Below, one piece after another: positions 34,101 to 43,327 of a stretch of DNA of 64,000 bases. The stretch is from Gammaproteobacteria bacterium (GTDB lineage: Bacteria > Pseudomonadota > Gammaproteobacteria > UBA6429 > Thiohalophilaceae): NCBI GenBank assembly GCA_016125505.1, contig WGLP01000006.1:186001-250000 (forward strand). Direction: 5' to 3'. The position numbers were made by a program, and so were the translations under genes. Below the pieces are notes generated by a model. It saw only the letters and a list, made by a program, of their open reading frames with translations, did no database searches and was not told the origin of the DNA. Within the stretch, counting starts at the first letter, position 1. Each line of letters opens with the position of its first letter.

Positions 34101-34601
34101 TCAGGTTTCAGTCGGCTCGGTGATCGATTCGTCGCGTTCCCATCCCTCGTTTTGCAGAATGATGCTGGAGATCATCACGCTATTGCCCGCGGCGTCCAGA
34201 TCCGGCAACGCGGTGTATTCGGAGACCCAGCAACGGTAAACCAGGTACGACAGCACGACATTGCCCTGCAGGTTACAGACATCGATGACGATGTCCTTCC
34301 TGAAATTCTTCAGGGACATGGCGGCGTCACCGCTGTAGTTGTGGACCAGCTTGGCCCAGCCCTCGAAGGTGGTGTCGTGCGTGACACCCTGCTCCAAGGT
34401 GATGGGCTCGAAGCTTGCCTTCCCCACCAGCTTGCGTGAATGCGTGGGGTCGCCGCCTTCGCGCCAGTCGACGACCTCGATGGTCCGTTTCAAGGCACTG
34501 CATTTATGCAGACCCGCCACGTACTCGTTATCGATTTTGACTTTGAATTTGAAATTCCGATACGGGTCTTCCCGGTATGAATTGACGACAAACTTGGCCA
34601 T
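34101..34601 (-). CDS. Inner tube protein (T4 gp19-like; Afp1/Afp5 type)
   Basis: 166 residues, a typical length. The pattern YRNFKFKVKIDNEYVAGLHK, KLVGKASFEPITLEQGVT, then FEGWAKLVHNY and VLSYLVYRCWVSEYTALPDL matches the T4 gp19/Hcp-like tube family. ISSIILQNEGWERD is the classic C-terminal strand. It polymerises into the needle that is pushed into the target. Only one tube gene is present, while Afp-type clusters carry two. Confidence 0.95.
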   Translation of the reverse strand: MAKFVVNSYREDPYRNFKFKVKIDNEYVAGLHKCSALKRTIEVVDWREGGDPTHSRKLVGKASFEPITLEQGVTHDTTFEGWAKLVHNYSGDAAMSLKNFRKDIVIDVCNLQGNVVLSYLVYRCWVSEYTALPDLDAAGNSVMISSIILQNEGWERDESITEPTET

Positions 34602-34625
34602 TGCTGTTCCTCCCTGTGCAACCGG

Positions 34626-36596
34626 TTATGATGGTTGGCCTGCCTTTTGGCTGATCCTGACGACCACGAATTCCGCTGGCTTCAACGGCGCAAATCCGAT
34701 TTCGATATTGACGATGCCTGAATCGATATCCGCCTGCGTGGTCGTTTCACTATCGACCTTGACGTAGAAGGCATCCGAGGCCTTCGCCCCCTGAAATGCA
34801 CCGCGACGAAACAGGGTCATCATGAAACTGTTGAGGTTAAACCGCAGTTGCGCCCAGAGCCTTTCGTCGTTGGGTTCGAACACGGCCCACTGAATCCCGT
34901 TGTAGATACTCACGCGCAGGAAGATCGCCATCCGCCGTACCGGCACGTAATTCCATTCGGCATCACTGGTAATCGTCCGTGCGCCCCAGATCACCCTGCC
35001 CGAGGCCGCAAACTCGCGGATGATATTGACATGGTACGGCGTGGGATTTAACAGGCCCTGCTCCACATCCGTGTAACGTACGGTCACGCCGCTCGCCCCG
35101 GCCACGGCGACTGCTGTCCCTGCCGGTGCCTTCCAGACACCGCGGCGTGCATCCGTCTTGGCATATAAACCTGCGACAAACCCCGAGGGGGGTACGGCAA
35201 TCGGTTCGGCGCTGGCGCCGGTGGGATCGTTGATCAACAACCACGGTGCATACACTGCTGCATAGGAATCCTTGGGAGAAATGCCGGCGACAAAACCCTG
35301 TACCTCGGTCACGGTCTTCACATCCTGGGGGAGATCCGCAATAAAGAAACAATCGCTCAGGGAGCGTACCGTGCTGCAATAGTTCATGGCGTATCCGATC
35401 AAGGACGGCGACGACACGCCGGGGATGCATAACAGACTCACGTCATCGATGTTATCCAGACGGCTCAAGGCATCTTCATACGGGGTATCCGAATCCACCG
35501 GGTCGCCATCGAGTCCGCCAACGATGGAACGCACGGGCCCGGTCGCCCCCGTGACCGGCGAGTGATCGCCAATCAGATAACGCGGGACACTCACGGTGTT
35601 GTTCTGAGGGCGTGTCTGCGCCGCACCCACGGATTCACGCCCACCCTCCAGCGCGCCGATGTTCAATAGACCGGTCGCATCGTTTGCCAGTGTGGATGCC
35701 CGCGCCACGTTGACCGAAGACGCCGCGCCTGCCGTGCCGGAGGTCAGTACCAGGACATTACCGGTGCCGGTAGCCGCGGTGAATTGGGCAAAGGCATTGG
35801 GGTCGGTGCTGCTGCGCATCGGTGTCAATGTCCGCACCACGAATTGAATCGCGGTGGCGATATTCGCCGGTGTGGTCAGATCCGCTGCCTGTCCCGCGCC
35901 ACCGCCAACGCCATTATTGATGTTGATCTCCTGATAACCGTCGCCGTCGATATTGATGCGCATGTTCAGGTTGGGCGCAGTCAACGCGGCAGGCGCCGTG
36001 GCGCCGATGCTGGTACCGTGGGCGGCTGCACTGGTTAGGGTTGGATTGGCCGTATTGACGCTCACGCGAATATAGGCGGAATTACTCGTGATCTTTTCGA
36101 TGTAATTCGAGGCCGTACTCACCATGCTCAGGTTTTCGAATTTTTCCAGCGGCGTCGTACCGCCATTGCGATAGACATAGAGATTGATTTCGTTACTGGG
36201 GCTGACCGTGCCGTCGGTAATCACGACCTCCATCTCATTGCCCCAGACACCGGGGCTGCTGGCGGAAATGGTCAGTGTTTCATTCGTTGCCGCTGAACGA
36301 TCGTTCAGCGCGATAGCGGCGGTTGCGGTGTTCTCGCCCACCACGCGCACGATGTAGCACATCGTACCGCCATTGTTGAAAAACTGAAAAACGGCATGCG
36401 CGAGAAACGATGTCGATAGATAGCCACCGTATTTGGTTTGGAATTCGGTAAAGCTGAAAATACGTTCCGCACCGGTAATCGGCCCTTTCTCCGCGACGCC
36501 AACGAATGCGGCGGTAGAGGTACTGGCAAACGTGATAGGACGATTACCGCTAGAAACTTCTTCTACATAAACACCAGGATAGGTTGGCGTGACCAT
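34626..36596 (-). CDS. Contractile sheath protein (Afp2-4/Pvc2-4-like)
   Basis: 656 residues, larger than the ~350-450 of minimal sheaths. The N-terminal TPTYPGVYVEEVSSGNRPIT and FVGVAEKGPI, and the C-terminal RRMAIFLRVSIYNGIQWAVF, EPNDERLWAQLRFNLNSFM, LFRRGAFQG and VVRISQKAG, are the conserved sheath handshake regions. The middle ~200-330 contains an Ala/Thr-rich beta insertion, presumably an exposed domain. It forms the outer contractile helix. A single sheath gene is present. It lies 25 bases upstream of the tube gene. Confidence 0.96.
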   Translation of the reverse strand: MVTPTYPGVYVEEVSSGNRPITFASTSTAAFVGVAEKGPITGAERIFSFTEFQTKYGGYLSTSFLAHAVFQFFNNGGTMCYIVRVVGENTATAAIALNDRSAATNETLTISASSPGVWGNEMEVVITDGTVSPSNEINLYVYRNGGTTPLEKFENLSMVSTASNYIEKITSNSAYIRVSVNTANPTLTSAAAHGTSIGATAPAALTAPNLNMRINIDGDGYQEININNGVGGGAGQAADLTTPANIATAIQFVVRTLTPMRSSTDPNAFAQFTAATGTGNVLVLTSGTAGAASSVNVARASTLANDATGLLNIGALEGGRESVGAAQTRPQNNTVSVPRYLIGDHSPVTGATGPVRSIVGGLDGDPVDSDTPYEDALSRLDNIDDVSLLCIPGVSSPSLIGYAMNYCSTVRSLSDCFFIADLPQDVKTVTEVQGFVAGISPKDSYAAVYAPWLLINDPTGASAEPIAVPPSGFVAGLYAKTDARRGVWKAPAGTAVAVAGASGVTVRYTDVEQGLLNPTPYHVNIIREFAASGRVIWGARTITSDAEWNYVPVRRMAIFLRVSIYNGIQWAVFEPNDERLWAQLRFNLNSFMMTLFRRGAFQGAKASDAFYVKVDSETTTQADIDSGIVNIEIGFAPLKPAEFVVVRISQKAGQPS

Positions 36597-36634
36597 GAGA
36601 TATCTCCATAGGTTTTAAATTTGCGAGCTGCAAT

Positions 36635-36907
36635 TTAGTGTTTTTTGGCTGTCTTCCCGGCGGACCTGCCGGTGGTGTGCGACTCAGATTTTTGTTCTTC
36701 GTCACTCGCCTTTTTGCCTGTACCTTCGACCGTAACCCGCTTGATCAACTTTTCCCTGATCAATTTGGTCACCATGGCGTTGTGTTCGACTTCCTGCGAA
36801 GTCAGTTCGGAGACACAACCTGGATTAAGGTGTAACGCCTGACCTGTATCCCGGATCAGCGTTATTGGTCGTTTGGAGATATTTTGAATTTTCCATGTCG
36901 TCTGCAT
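36635..36907 (-). CDS. Small first gene of the eCIS operon, function unknown
   Basis: 90 residues from the ATG at 36907, chosen because AGAGGGA lies five bases before it; an ATG 21 bases upstream has no such signal. The sequence TTWKIQNISKRPITLIRDTG has a small beta domain, a helix with VEHNAMVTKLIREKLIKRV, and a Lys/Ser-rich charged tail. I do not recognise the family. It lies 39 bases ahead of the sheath gene and is the probable start of the operon. Confidence 0.6.
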   Translation of the reverse strand: MQTTWKIQNISKRPITLIRDTGQALHLNPGCVSELTSQEVEHNAMVTKLIREKLIKRVTVEGTGKKASDEEQKSESHTTGRSAGKTAKKH

Positions 36908-36951
36908 AAAAATCCCTCTTTTAAACAAATGACGAGTAGTAATTGTGATTG

Positions 36952-36981
36952 TTTATATCCTTGCTTGTTACACTTTAACAA
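36952..36981 (-). promoter_or_regulatory. Possible sigma-70 promoter of the eCIS operon
   Basis: On the minus strand TTGTTA (36976-36981) and TATAAA (36952-36957) are separated by 18 bases, about 45 bases upstream of the first eCIS gene. The match is fair, not strong, and the region is AT-rich, so chance matches are likely. Confidence 0.35.
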
Positions 36982-37477
36982 ATCCCATATTCCGTGCAAC
37001 GCTACAAATACTAATCTCATAATCCATAAAAGAAAATATGCGAACATGAAAATTTTTGTAAAACATGAATTACATTTGTCATCGTGAAGTTGATTACTCA
37101 GATAACGATTCATTTTTGATAATGATTTTTTATCATGCTTCTATAACTCATACTTATTTATCTCAAGCCAAAGCAACCGCAGCAGCAAGACCTGGTTTTA
37201 CACTTGCGTGTTGATTGCTTTCGTTTTGTTATTTTTTCAAGCAAGCATGGTCAAAGCTGGTGCAGATCGACATAGCGATCTATAAAACCGGGGTATCGAA
37301 TCCAGAGTTTCGGGGGGAACTACATAATTAACTGTGCAAAATTCGCGCTTTAATCACAAACAGCAATATTTGACCGTTCGGTCTTGTTCATTATGTATGA
37401 CTCTTATTTATTTCTTGCCAGAGATGATTCAGGTTGTCTGTGACTCTATAACTATATATAAGTATATCGTCACTAGC
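36982..37477. other. AT-rich intergenic region upstream of the eCIS operon
   Basis: About 500 bases without a convincing gene. A short minus-strand frame (36862-37113) lacks a family resemblance and is rejected. Visible elements are a perfect 6-bp hairpin AGATCG/CGATCT (37264-37281) and a TGATA/TATCA pair near 37113-37133. The base composition is clearly lower in GC than the flanks, which is common for horizontally acquired promoters silenced by nucleoid proteins (inference). No sigma-54 site was found. Confidence 0.5.
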
Positions 37478-38251
37478 CTAGGCATCCGGTTTATCAGGGC
37501 TGGTTAATAAATCTTGCAGTGGTATCAGGGTGGCGTCGCCCGGGCGCTGGAGCCGAAGACGTATGGATGAATCGACGGGGGTAGGCCCAAACCCCGGCGA
37601 GACGGAATTAAACCAGAGTCTCACTCTATACACACCCGGGACCAGATCAATCGACGCCGACCACGTACGCCATTTGGAAGTGGAATTGATATCGAATAAT
37701 TTTCGATCGTTCAACCATAGCTTGACCGTTTCCGTCGTTGTCACTGCCGAGCCGCCTTCTCTTGCAGGTTGGGTAACAATCGCAAATCGATGCTCACCCG
37801 GCTGTGTGATCGTCAGTTGCGCCTGCAGCCAAAGCCCGGCGGCACGATACCGTGACGGGTCACGGTAAGCCGAAAACATGCCACCTGAATCTGCACGATA
37901 AGATTTTGCTTGCAGGTCGATTTGCTCGCCAAGCGCGATACGACCGCTTGCAAGCGGTGAGACATCCGGTGGCGTAGCATCCAGCGCGGATTCACTAATA
38001 TAGTAGCGTATGTCGGCATACCCGCCGTGCTGGACTGTTGCGGGAGGTGGTGGCTTCACTGCTGGCTGCGAGGATACGCCAGGCTCGAGCAAGCCATGGG
38101 ATTTTAGCGTCTCGGTAAGTTGCTGGACTTGTTGCTCCAGGCGATCGAGGCGCTTTTCAATATCTGATTGCGCGCAGGCAAAAGGCGAAACGAGAAACAC
38201 CGCAAGCAGACAAGCTGCAGCGCGTGCCACACTGCGTACGGGCATAGGCAT
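37478..38251 (-). CDS. Secreted coiled-coil protein with beta-rich C-terminal domain
   Basis: 257 residues. The signal peptide ends at PFACAQS. A short coiled coil follows (EKRLDRLEQQVQQLTETLKS), then a Pro-rich linker and a beta domain (~80-245) with features of PA14-like carbohydrate-binding folds (YRAAGLWLQAQLTITQPGEH, VKLWLNDRKLF, DLVPGVYRVRLWF). The coiled coil suggests trimerisation in the periplasm or at the outer membrane. It starts two bases from the stop of the NtrC-type gene, so it is transcribed with the two-component genes. Function unknown. Confidence 0.6.
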   Translation of the reverse strand: MPMPVRSVARAAACLLAVFLVSPFACAQSDIEKRLDRLEQQVQQLTETLKSHGLLEPGVSSQPAVKPPPPATVQHGGYADIRYYISESALDATPPDVSPLASGRIALGEQIDLQAKSYRADSGGMFSAYRDPSRYRAAGLWLQAQLTITQPGEHRFAIVTQPAREGGSAVTTTETVKLWLNDRKLFDINSTSKWRTWSASIDLVPGVYRVRLWFNSVSPGFGPTPVDSSIRLRLQRPGDATLIPLQDLLTSPDKPDA

Positions 38252-38252
38252 G

Positions 38253-39686
38253 TCAGGCGGGTACGGATTCGTCCGTCTCTTCCAGGTTATAGCGCTTTAT
38301 CTTTCTCCACAGCGTGCTTTTATCGATACCGAGAATCTGCGCACAAAGAGCCCGATCGCTGCCGGTGTCGGCGAGCGTTTTCTTGATGAAATAAATTTCG
38401 ATTTCCTCGAGCGTCTGCGGCTCCATATAATCGATAGCGCGGTTCATCATTTGCTGGTTCTGAACAAGTTCGGCAGGCAGCACGTCAATATCCAGCTGCT
38501 CCGTTCGCGTGAGGATCATCATGCGCTGAATCACGTTTTCCAGTTCACGCACATTACCCGGCCAACTGTACTGCATGAGCGCACTCAACACCTCGGTGGA
38601 TACCGATTTCACGACTTTACCAAAGCCTTTCGAATATTTATCGAGGAAATGATAAGTCAATAACGGGATGTCCTCACGGCGTTCGCGCAATGACGGTACC
38701 CGTATCTCCATGACTGTCAACCGATAGTACAGGTCTTCACGCAGTTCGCCATTCTCGATAAGCTCGGCCGCGTTCCGATTGGTCGCCGCCAGCACCCGCA
38801 CATCAACAGCGCACGGCTTGATATCCCCTACCGGGTAAAACGAACCGTCCTGCAGTACACGCATCAGTTTGGCCTGCAGGGATAGCGAGGCATTATTGAT
38901 CTCATCCAGGAATATGGTCCCGCCGTTGGCGACCTCGAATAAACCGGGTTTGGCCTTTTCGGCCCCGGTAAAGGCACCTTTACGATAGCCGAACAGTTCG
39001 CTTTCGATCAGGTTTTCCTGAATTGCCGCACAGTTCAGCGCAACGAACGGACCCTCCCTGCGCTTGCTTTGCATATGGATCTGCCTGGCAACCAGCTCCT
39101 TCCCCGAACCGCTTTTACCCGAAATGAACACACTACAGTCATACGCCGCGGCCGAGCCAATCAGGCGCTGGACCTGCTGCATCGAATCGGATTGCCCGAT
39201 CAGATCCATCCCTTCGGATAATGCCTGATTCTGCTCACGCAAGCTTCGGTTATCCCGGCTCAGAACATAATGTTGAACTGCGTGTTCGACGGTGCTGCAT
39301 AACTCGACATTGTCAAACGGCTTTCGTATATAGTCAAAGGCGCCTTTTTTGAGCGCGGCAACCGCGGTCTCCACGGTGCCATATCCTGTGAATAAAACAA
39401 CCTGCGTGAGTTCATTACAGCCCTTGGCGAACTCCAGGACCTGTAATCCATCCACGGCGGGCATTCGCAGGTCAGTCAACACCACACCGACTTCATGATT
39501 CTCCAGAAAGTGCAATGCATGTTGCGGGCTATCCATGGGGATGAGCTTCATGTCCACACTGGATTTCTGCAGCACATTGACCACAAGCTCGCGCATATTC
39601 AAATCGTCTTCCACGATCAGGACGACAGGCGCACCTTGAGCGACCGGCGTAATATCATCCTCAAGTAATTTAGCCACTGACTGCAT
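38253..39686 (-). CDS. Sigma-54-dependent response regulator, NtrC family
   Basis: 477 residues from the ATG at 39686, which overlaps the end of the kinase gene. The receiver domain (VVLIVEDD, phospho-acceptor Asp in VVLTDLRMPAVDG, VLFTGYG, RKPF) is followed by the AAA+ core. That has Walker A GKSGSGKE, the sigma-54 contact loop GAFTGA and Walker B GGTIFLDEI. A Fis-type helix-turn-helix closes the protein (ALCAQILGIDKSTLWRKIKR). It activates sigma-54 promoters once phosphorylated, presumably by the adjacent kinase. A matching sigma-54 promoter lies upstream of the rhodanese gene at 46507-46522. Confidence 0.95.
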   Translation of the reverse strand: MQSVAKLLEDDITPVAQGAPVVLIVEDDLNMRELVVNVLQKSSVDMKLIPMDSPQHALHFLENHEVGVVLTDLRMPAVDGLQVLEFAKGCNELTQVVLFTGYGTVETAVAALKKGAFDYIRKPFDNVELCSTVEHAVQHYVLSRDNRSLREQNQALSEGMDLIGQSDSMQQVQRLIGSAAAYDCSVFISGKSGSGKELVARQIHMQSKRREGPFVALNCAAIQENLIESELFGYRKGAFTGAEKAKPGLFEVANGGTIFLDEINNASLSLQAKLMRVLQDGSFYPVGDIKPCAVDVRVLAATNRNAAELIENGELREDLYYRLTVMEIRVPSLRERREDIPLLTYHFLDKYSKGFGKVVKSVSTEVLSALMQYSWPGNVRELENVIQRMMILTRTEQLDIDVLPAELVQNQQMMNRAIDYMEPQTLEEIEIYFIKKTLADTGSDRALCAQILGIDKSTLWRKIKRYNLEETDESVPA

Positions 39687-41028
39687 AGGACACATCCTCC
39701 ACACTAACAGCTTGTAATTTGACGATAAACCTCGCTCCACTGGTGTAGTCGGAGTCGTATTTTATCGTCCCGCCATATTTTGAGACCATGGCTTGACTTA
39801 TAGACAGACCTAACCCTGTTCCCTCGCCCACGCCCTTGGTTGTGAAGAATGGATCAAAGATCCTTCCTCGTATCTCCTGAGGCACTCCATGACCATTATC
39901 CGTGACCGTAAGATAGACATAATCGTGCTCACCGGACGCGGCAACTTCAATCCGGGGCTGCTCGACATCTCTCAGCGCATACATCGAATTCAGTATGAGG
40001 TTGGTCAGTACGATATCCAGTTGTCCGCACGCGCCCTCTACGGCAAGTTTTTGCGGGGGCAGGATCATGCGCATATCGATGCCGAACCGTTTGGCGCGGC
40101 AACTGACAAATGCATCAAAGACGTCGCGCACCAGTGTGGCTACATCACAGACATGACCGGCGCATTTTTCTTCATGGGCGTAATTCAGCAAATCATGGAC
40201 GATGCGGGAGCAGCGCTTCGTCTCATCCATGATAATTTTCGAGAAATGGGTCGCCTTGTCATCGTTCCGGATATTCTCGTTAAGCAGTTGCGAATAGCCA
40301 AGTATGTTGCCCAGCGGGGTATTGAGTTCATGGGCCACCCCGGCGGCAAGCTGGCCCATCGCCACGAGTTTCTCCCGGTAGGCGACGCTCTCCTGTAATT
40401 GTTTGTATTCAGTCATATCCTGCAGCGTCACAACAACCGCCAGATCATTTCCCTGGTCATTGAGAAAGGAAATATTCAAAGATAACCAGCGAATTACCGC
40501 GCCCATGCGAATCTTGAATTCCTGATTCCTGATCGGTTGTTTGTAATGCAATGCGTCGCGGATGATTTCCTGATCGGATAAATCAAGTTTCAAGACTTCA
40601 AAAAATGATTGGCCTTGCAGGTCTTCCTGTGTGTGTGAAAACAGTTCCTCGGTTTGCCGGTTAAAGGAGACAATACGCAGATTCTCATCCAGGCTCATGA
40701 CAGCGCCGGGCAGGCTCTGCAACATGGAATTTATCTTGTTACGTTCGTTAAGCACCCTGCGCTGACATTCCTCGACGGTTGAGAAGAGCGCGCGCAAAGA
40801 CGTCACCATGGAATTGAATTCACTGACAAAACTGGACAAAAAAGTGCCGCGCGTGGTGCCGAGCTGCAGCGGCTCAAGCCTGCCGTCCTGGACCTCCAGG
40901 ATTTTGGTTTTAAGCCGGCCTAAAACCAGGCGGTAATGTATGTGCAAATACAATAAACCCGCCGTCACCAGTACGAGAAGTATTGCAGTTGCCAACAGCC
41001 ATGGTGGTATGTCGAGCAGCTTATTCAT
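39670..41028 (-). CDS. PAS-domain sensor histidine kinase
   Basis: 452 residues. One N-terminal membrane helix (LLATAILLVLVTAGLLYLHI) precedes a HAMP-like linker and a PAS domain (~105-210: MLQSLPGAVMSLDENLRIVS). HisKA follows with the phospho-His in AAGVAHELNTPLGNILGYSQ, then a HATPase_c domain with N box LTNLILNSMYAL, G1 VTDNGHGVP, F box and G2 GEGTGLGLSI. It has only one membrane segment and no large periplasmic domain, so the signal is probably sensed via PAS in the cytoplasm, possibly redox or a ligand. Its partner is the overlapping NtrC-type regulator. Confidence 0.94.
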   Translation of the reverse strand: MNKLLDIPPWLLATAILLVLVTAGLLYLHIHYRLVLGRLKTKILEVQDGRLEPLQLGTTRGTFLSSFVSEFNSMVTSLRALFSTVEECQRRVLNERNKINSMLQSLPGAVMSLDENLRIVSFNRQTEELFSHTQEDLQGQSFFEVLKLDLSDQEIIRDALHYKQPIRNQEFKIRMGAVIRWLSLNISFLNDQGNDLAVVVTLQDMTEYKQLQESVAYREKLVAMGQLAAGVAHELNTPLGNILGYSQLLNENIRNDDKATHFSKIIMDETKRCSRIVHDLLNYAHEEKCAGHVCDVATLVRDVFDAFVSCRAKRFGIDMRMILPPQKLAVEGACGQLDIVLTNLILNSMYALRDVEQPRIEVAASGEHDYVYLTVTDNGHGVPQEIRGRIFDPFFTTKGVGEGTGLGLSISQAMVSKYGGTIKYDSDYTSGARFIVKLQAVSVEDVSYAVSG

Positions 41029-41276
41029 AATTCATATTTAATAAATTACTGAACTACTCATTATTAATTATACTTTCGTACATTATAGCCATATTTAGTT
41101 TGTTGGATAGTGCGATCTGCTACTCCGCTCAGCCTGCATCAGAATTATAAACTGCGCTTATAACTTGCATTTGCATGTATTTTTTACAAAACGCAAAACC
41201 CGGATTCCAGGTCATGACGAATGACTGTCGCTGCCGGTACTGAGCCCAATACACTTTATTCGGATTTATCTCCCGA

Positions 41277-41314
41277 ACCACCCGCCACACTGTTCAATAG
41301 TGCTGGCGGGTGGT
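41277..41314 (-). terminator. Stem-loop downstream of the porin gene, probable terminator
   Basis: ACCACCCGCCA (41277-41287) pairs perfectly with TGGCGGGTGGT (41304-41314), with a further CACT/AGTG pair inside and a small loop. It lies 20 bases after the porin stop in minus-strand transcription. No T run follows, so it may act with Rho or protect the 3' end. The rest of the 41029-41333 gap is AT-rich and shows nothing else clear. Confidence 0.5.
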
Positions 41315-41333
41315 GTTTCGTACCGCGGTTTTG

Positions 41334-42503
41334 CTAGAAGATCAGCTGGAATCCGAGGGTCGCCTGATTGTAATCCTGCAACGCCGGATTGATCGGGTCC
41401 TGTTTGTCGAACCGGATTTGGTCATACTCGAAGCTGACTTTGAGTTGCTGACCGTTGATATAGTAATTGAAACCTGCGCCATTCCAGGTCTGGTCATAGA
41501 GACCGCTAGTCAGGTTATAGTCGGAGTTCTCGTGCCGCAAAAACAACTGCAGACGTCCAAGGCCGATCTTGTCCGGAAACAAATATCCCGCCTTGACATA
41601 ACTTGCCTGCAATTGCGTGGTGATCGGCAAGGACGGGTCCGGGCTCTGGTTGATGGCATTACCCGTGTCATAGTCGAAATACGCACCGCTTAAGGTATAG
41701 GTGCCGCTCTTGGTCGGGGTTTCCCAAAAGACATCGACCGTGGAGGCCTTGTAATTTTTCATGTCCTGGCGCAGACCATAATCCGCATACGCCACATCCG
41801 CCTGATAATCATAAGCCGCACCCAGGGTGAACACCTTGCGCGTGCCAAGATAGGTGCCACGGTAGCCGTAGTCATATTCCGGCTCGAGCGGGCTCCAATG
41901 CACGCGCAGCGTCATGCGCGGATTATGCTTGGGGACATCGTCGCCTTCTCTACCATTGGCGATCATGAACCGGTATTGAAATTTCGCGTCGTCGAGATTT
42001 CCCCAGACGGCATAACCGGTATCGCGCGTACCGCCGAACGGCGTATAGGAAATCACCTCGGCGCGATCGATTGTCAGCGGCTCCAGACATGCCTCCAGAT
42101 TCTCGCGCGAGAATGTATTTTTAAACCGCCCGGCAATAAAGCGTACTGCATCGGAATAATCCAGGGTCAGATAGGCATCGCGATAATAGATACTGCGATC
42201 CGTATTGCCGCGCTTGCCGTCGTTACCGGCCTCGATTTGCGCATAGAATCCGACGTAATCATTGTACTGGCCGCTGAATGTGATGCGATTGCGCCGCAGG
42301 AAGGTATCCGTAATAGACCCGGAATCATTTGCCGACGTAAATCCCTGGTACTGGGTCCAGATCTGTACGCCATAGGTCAGGGTCAAGAACCCCTGGTCAC
42401 CAAAATTGATGGTCGGGCCGGCCCAGGCTGCGGCGGGTGCACCCAACACCGCTGCGCCGAACAGGACTGCGGCGGTGTTGCGCATGATCGCTTGTTTCGG
42501 CAT
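41334..42503 (-). CDS. Outer-membrane porin, OprO/OprP-like beta barrel
   Basis: 389 residues from the ATG at 42503, with a signal peptide ending AAAWAG. GFLTLTYGVQIWTQYQGF begins a series of amphipathic strands (RRNRITFSGQYNDYVGFYAQ, AYLTLDYSDAVRFIAGRF, TYTLSGAYFDYDTGNA). The C-terminal strand ends in an aromatic residue (ATLGFQLIF), the outer-membrane insertion signal. Family: phosphate-selective porin O/P type. Its operon with two multiheme cytochromes and a rhodanese lipoprotein suggests the barrel of a porin-cytochrome conduit, or a channel for a sulfur/selenium oxyanion. It is one base after the three-heme cytochrome gene region. Confidence 0.85.
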   Translation of the reverse strand: MPKQAIMRNTAAVLFGAAVLGAPAAAWAGPTINFGDQGFLTLTYGVQIWTQYQGFTSANDSGSITDTFLRRNRITFSGQYNDYVGFYAQIEAGNDGKRGNTDRSIYYRDAYLTLDYSDAVRFIAGRFKNTFSRENLEACLEPLTIDRAEVISYTPFGGTRDTGYAVWGNLDDAKFQYRFMIANGREGDDVPKHNPRMTLRVHWSPLEPEYDYGYRGTYLGTRKVFTLGAAYDYQADVAYADYGLRQDMKNYKASTVDVFWETPTKSGTYTLSGAYFDYDTGNAINQSPDPSLPITTQLQASYVKAGYLFPDKIGLGRLQLFLRHENSDYNLTSGLYDQTWNGAGFNYYINGQQLKVSFEYDQIRFDKQDPINPALQDYNQATLGFQLIF

Positions 42504-42531
42504 TTTCGAATTTTCTTGATGGAGATGCATA

Positions 42532-43053
42532 TCAATTCCCCCCTTTTGCGATTGCTTGATAGGTCTTGAGGAGATCTTCCTTGTTCGATCCTTCGTGACA
42601 GGTGAAACATGTCTGTGCTGGCTGCGTACGCGGATCGGCGATCAGTCGGGTATGTGCAAGTTCCTTTTTCATCAGCCTTGGGTTGCCGGCGTGGCAGCCC
42701 GCGCAGGAATAATTGACCTTCTCGTGTTGCACATGCCACGGTGCTGTCTTGGGATCACTTGCGGGTGTCTTGGCACGGCTGCCGTTGTGACACTTGAAAC
42801 AACTCGATGCGCCAAGGCCGCAGGCATTCGCCAGTCGAATGGGAGAATAAGGCGCAACATTGGCGTGAATGGCCTCTAATGCCTCGCTGCCCCAGCCACC
42901 ATGAGGTGTGTTCGCGGCAAGCCTGGCCTGGGTATCGTTGTGGCCCGGCACAGACACGACATCCCACATCAGGGTGATACCGGTCAGCAACAACATGGCC
43001 AGGAGCCCCCGGCCGATCAGTTTCCTAAAACGAGCAATATAGCGTTTAGACAT
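42532..43053 (-). CDS. Periplasmic three-heme c-type cytochrome
   Basis: 173 residues. An uncleaved anchor or signal helix (~15-32: GLLAMLLLTGITLMW) precedes three heme-binding motifs: CFKCH (85-89), CAGCH (117-121) and CFTCH (149-153). Additional His residues between them could be axial ligands (e.g. HVQHEKVNY). It is a likely electron carrier in the periplasm feeding or draining the porin complex. It is co-directional with a small secreted protein and the porin gene, with gaps of one to thirty bases. Confidence 0.9.
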   Translation of the reverse strand: MSKRYIARFRKLIGRGLLAMLLLTGITLMWDVVSVPGHNDTQARLAANTPHGGWGSEALEAIHANVAPYSPIRLANACGLGASSCFKCHNGSRAKTPASDPKTAPWHVQHEKVNYSCAGCHAGNPRLMKKELAHTRLIADPRTQPAQTCFTCHEGSNKEDLLKTYQAIAKGGN

Positions 43054-43054
43054 A

Positions 43055-43327
43055 TTATCTCCCTCCTGCCTTTTGTAGGTCGTTCTCTTCTCGATTTGGT
43101 TGGCTGGGTGCTATCGATGGCAAGCTCGCGCCTTTACCTGCTTGTCTCGCCTTGTTAGCCGCTCGAATCTGGGATTCACTCAGGCCGTTGACGCACATGC
43201 ATACCGGGCCGTCTTTGAAACGCAGGCGCGTCGATTTTTTGGGAGACACGGATTCTGCCGCCCACGACGACATGGCGAACATCATCGCTGCCACGATCAT
43301 GACCACTCTGCATCCACCCAGACTCAT
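43055..43327 (-). CDS. Small secreted protein with CxC motif
   Basis: 90 residues from the internal ATG at 43327, after which an ordinary signal peptide follows (VVMIVAAMMFAMSSWAAES). The mature part is ~65 residues with a single CMC motif (GPVCMCVNGLSE) and a charged C terminus. I do not recognise the family. It is embedded among cytochrome genes, one base from the three-heme gene start, and is probably a partner of that complex. Confidence 0.65.
   Translation of the reverse strand: MSLGGCRVVMIVAAMMFAMSSWAAESVSPKKSTRLRFKDGPVCMCVNGLSESQIRAANKARQAGKGASLPSIAPSQPNREENDLQKAGGR

Noticed and set aside
11795-36907. Possibility that the cluster is a prophage or type VI secretion system
   Set aside because: No capsid, terminase, portal or lysis genes, and no TssJLM membrane complex or ClpV; the Afp7-, Pvc15- and Pvc16-like genes point to an eCIS.
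36862-37113. 83-codon minus-strand frame before the eCIS operon
   Set aside because: AT-rich, no SD, overlaps the better-supported first eCIS gene start; no family resemblance.
37264-37281. AGATCG/CGATCT hairpin as a riboswitch or terminator
   Set aside because: Too small, no conserved aptamer sequence and no T tract on either strand.
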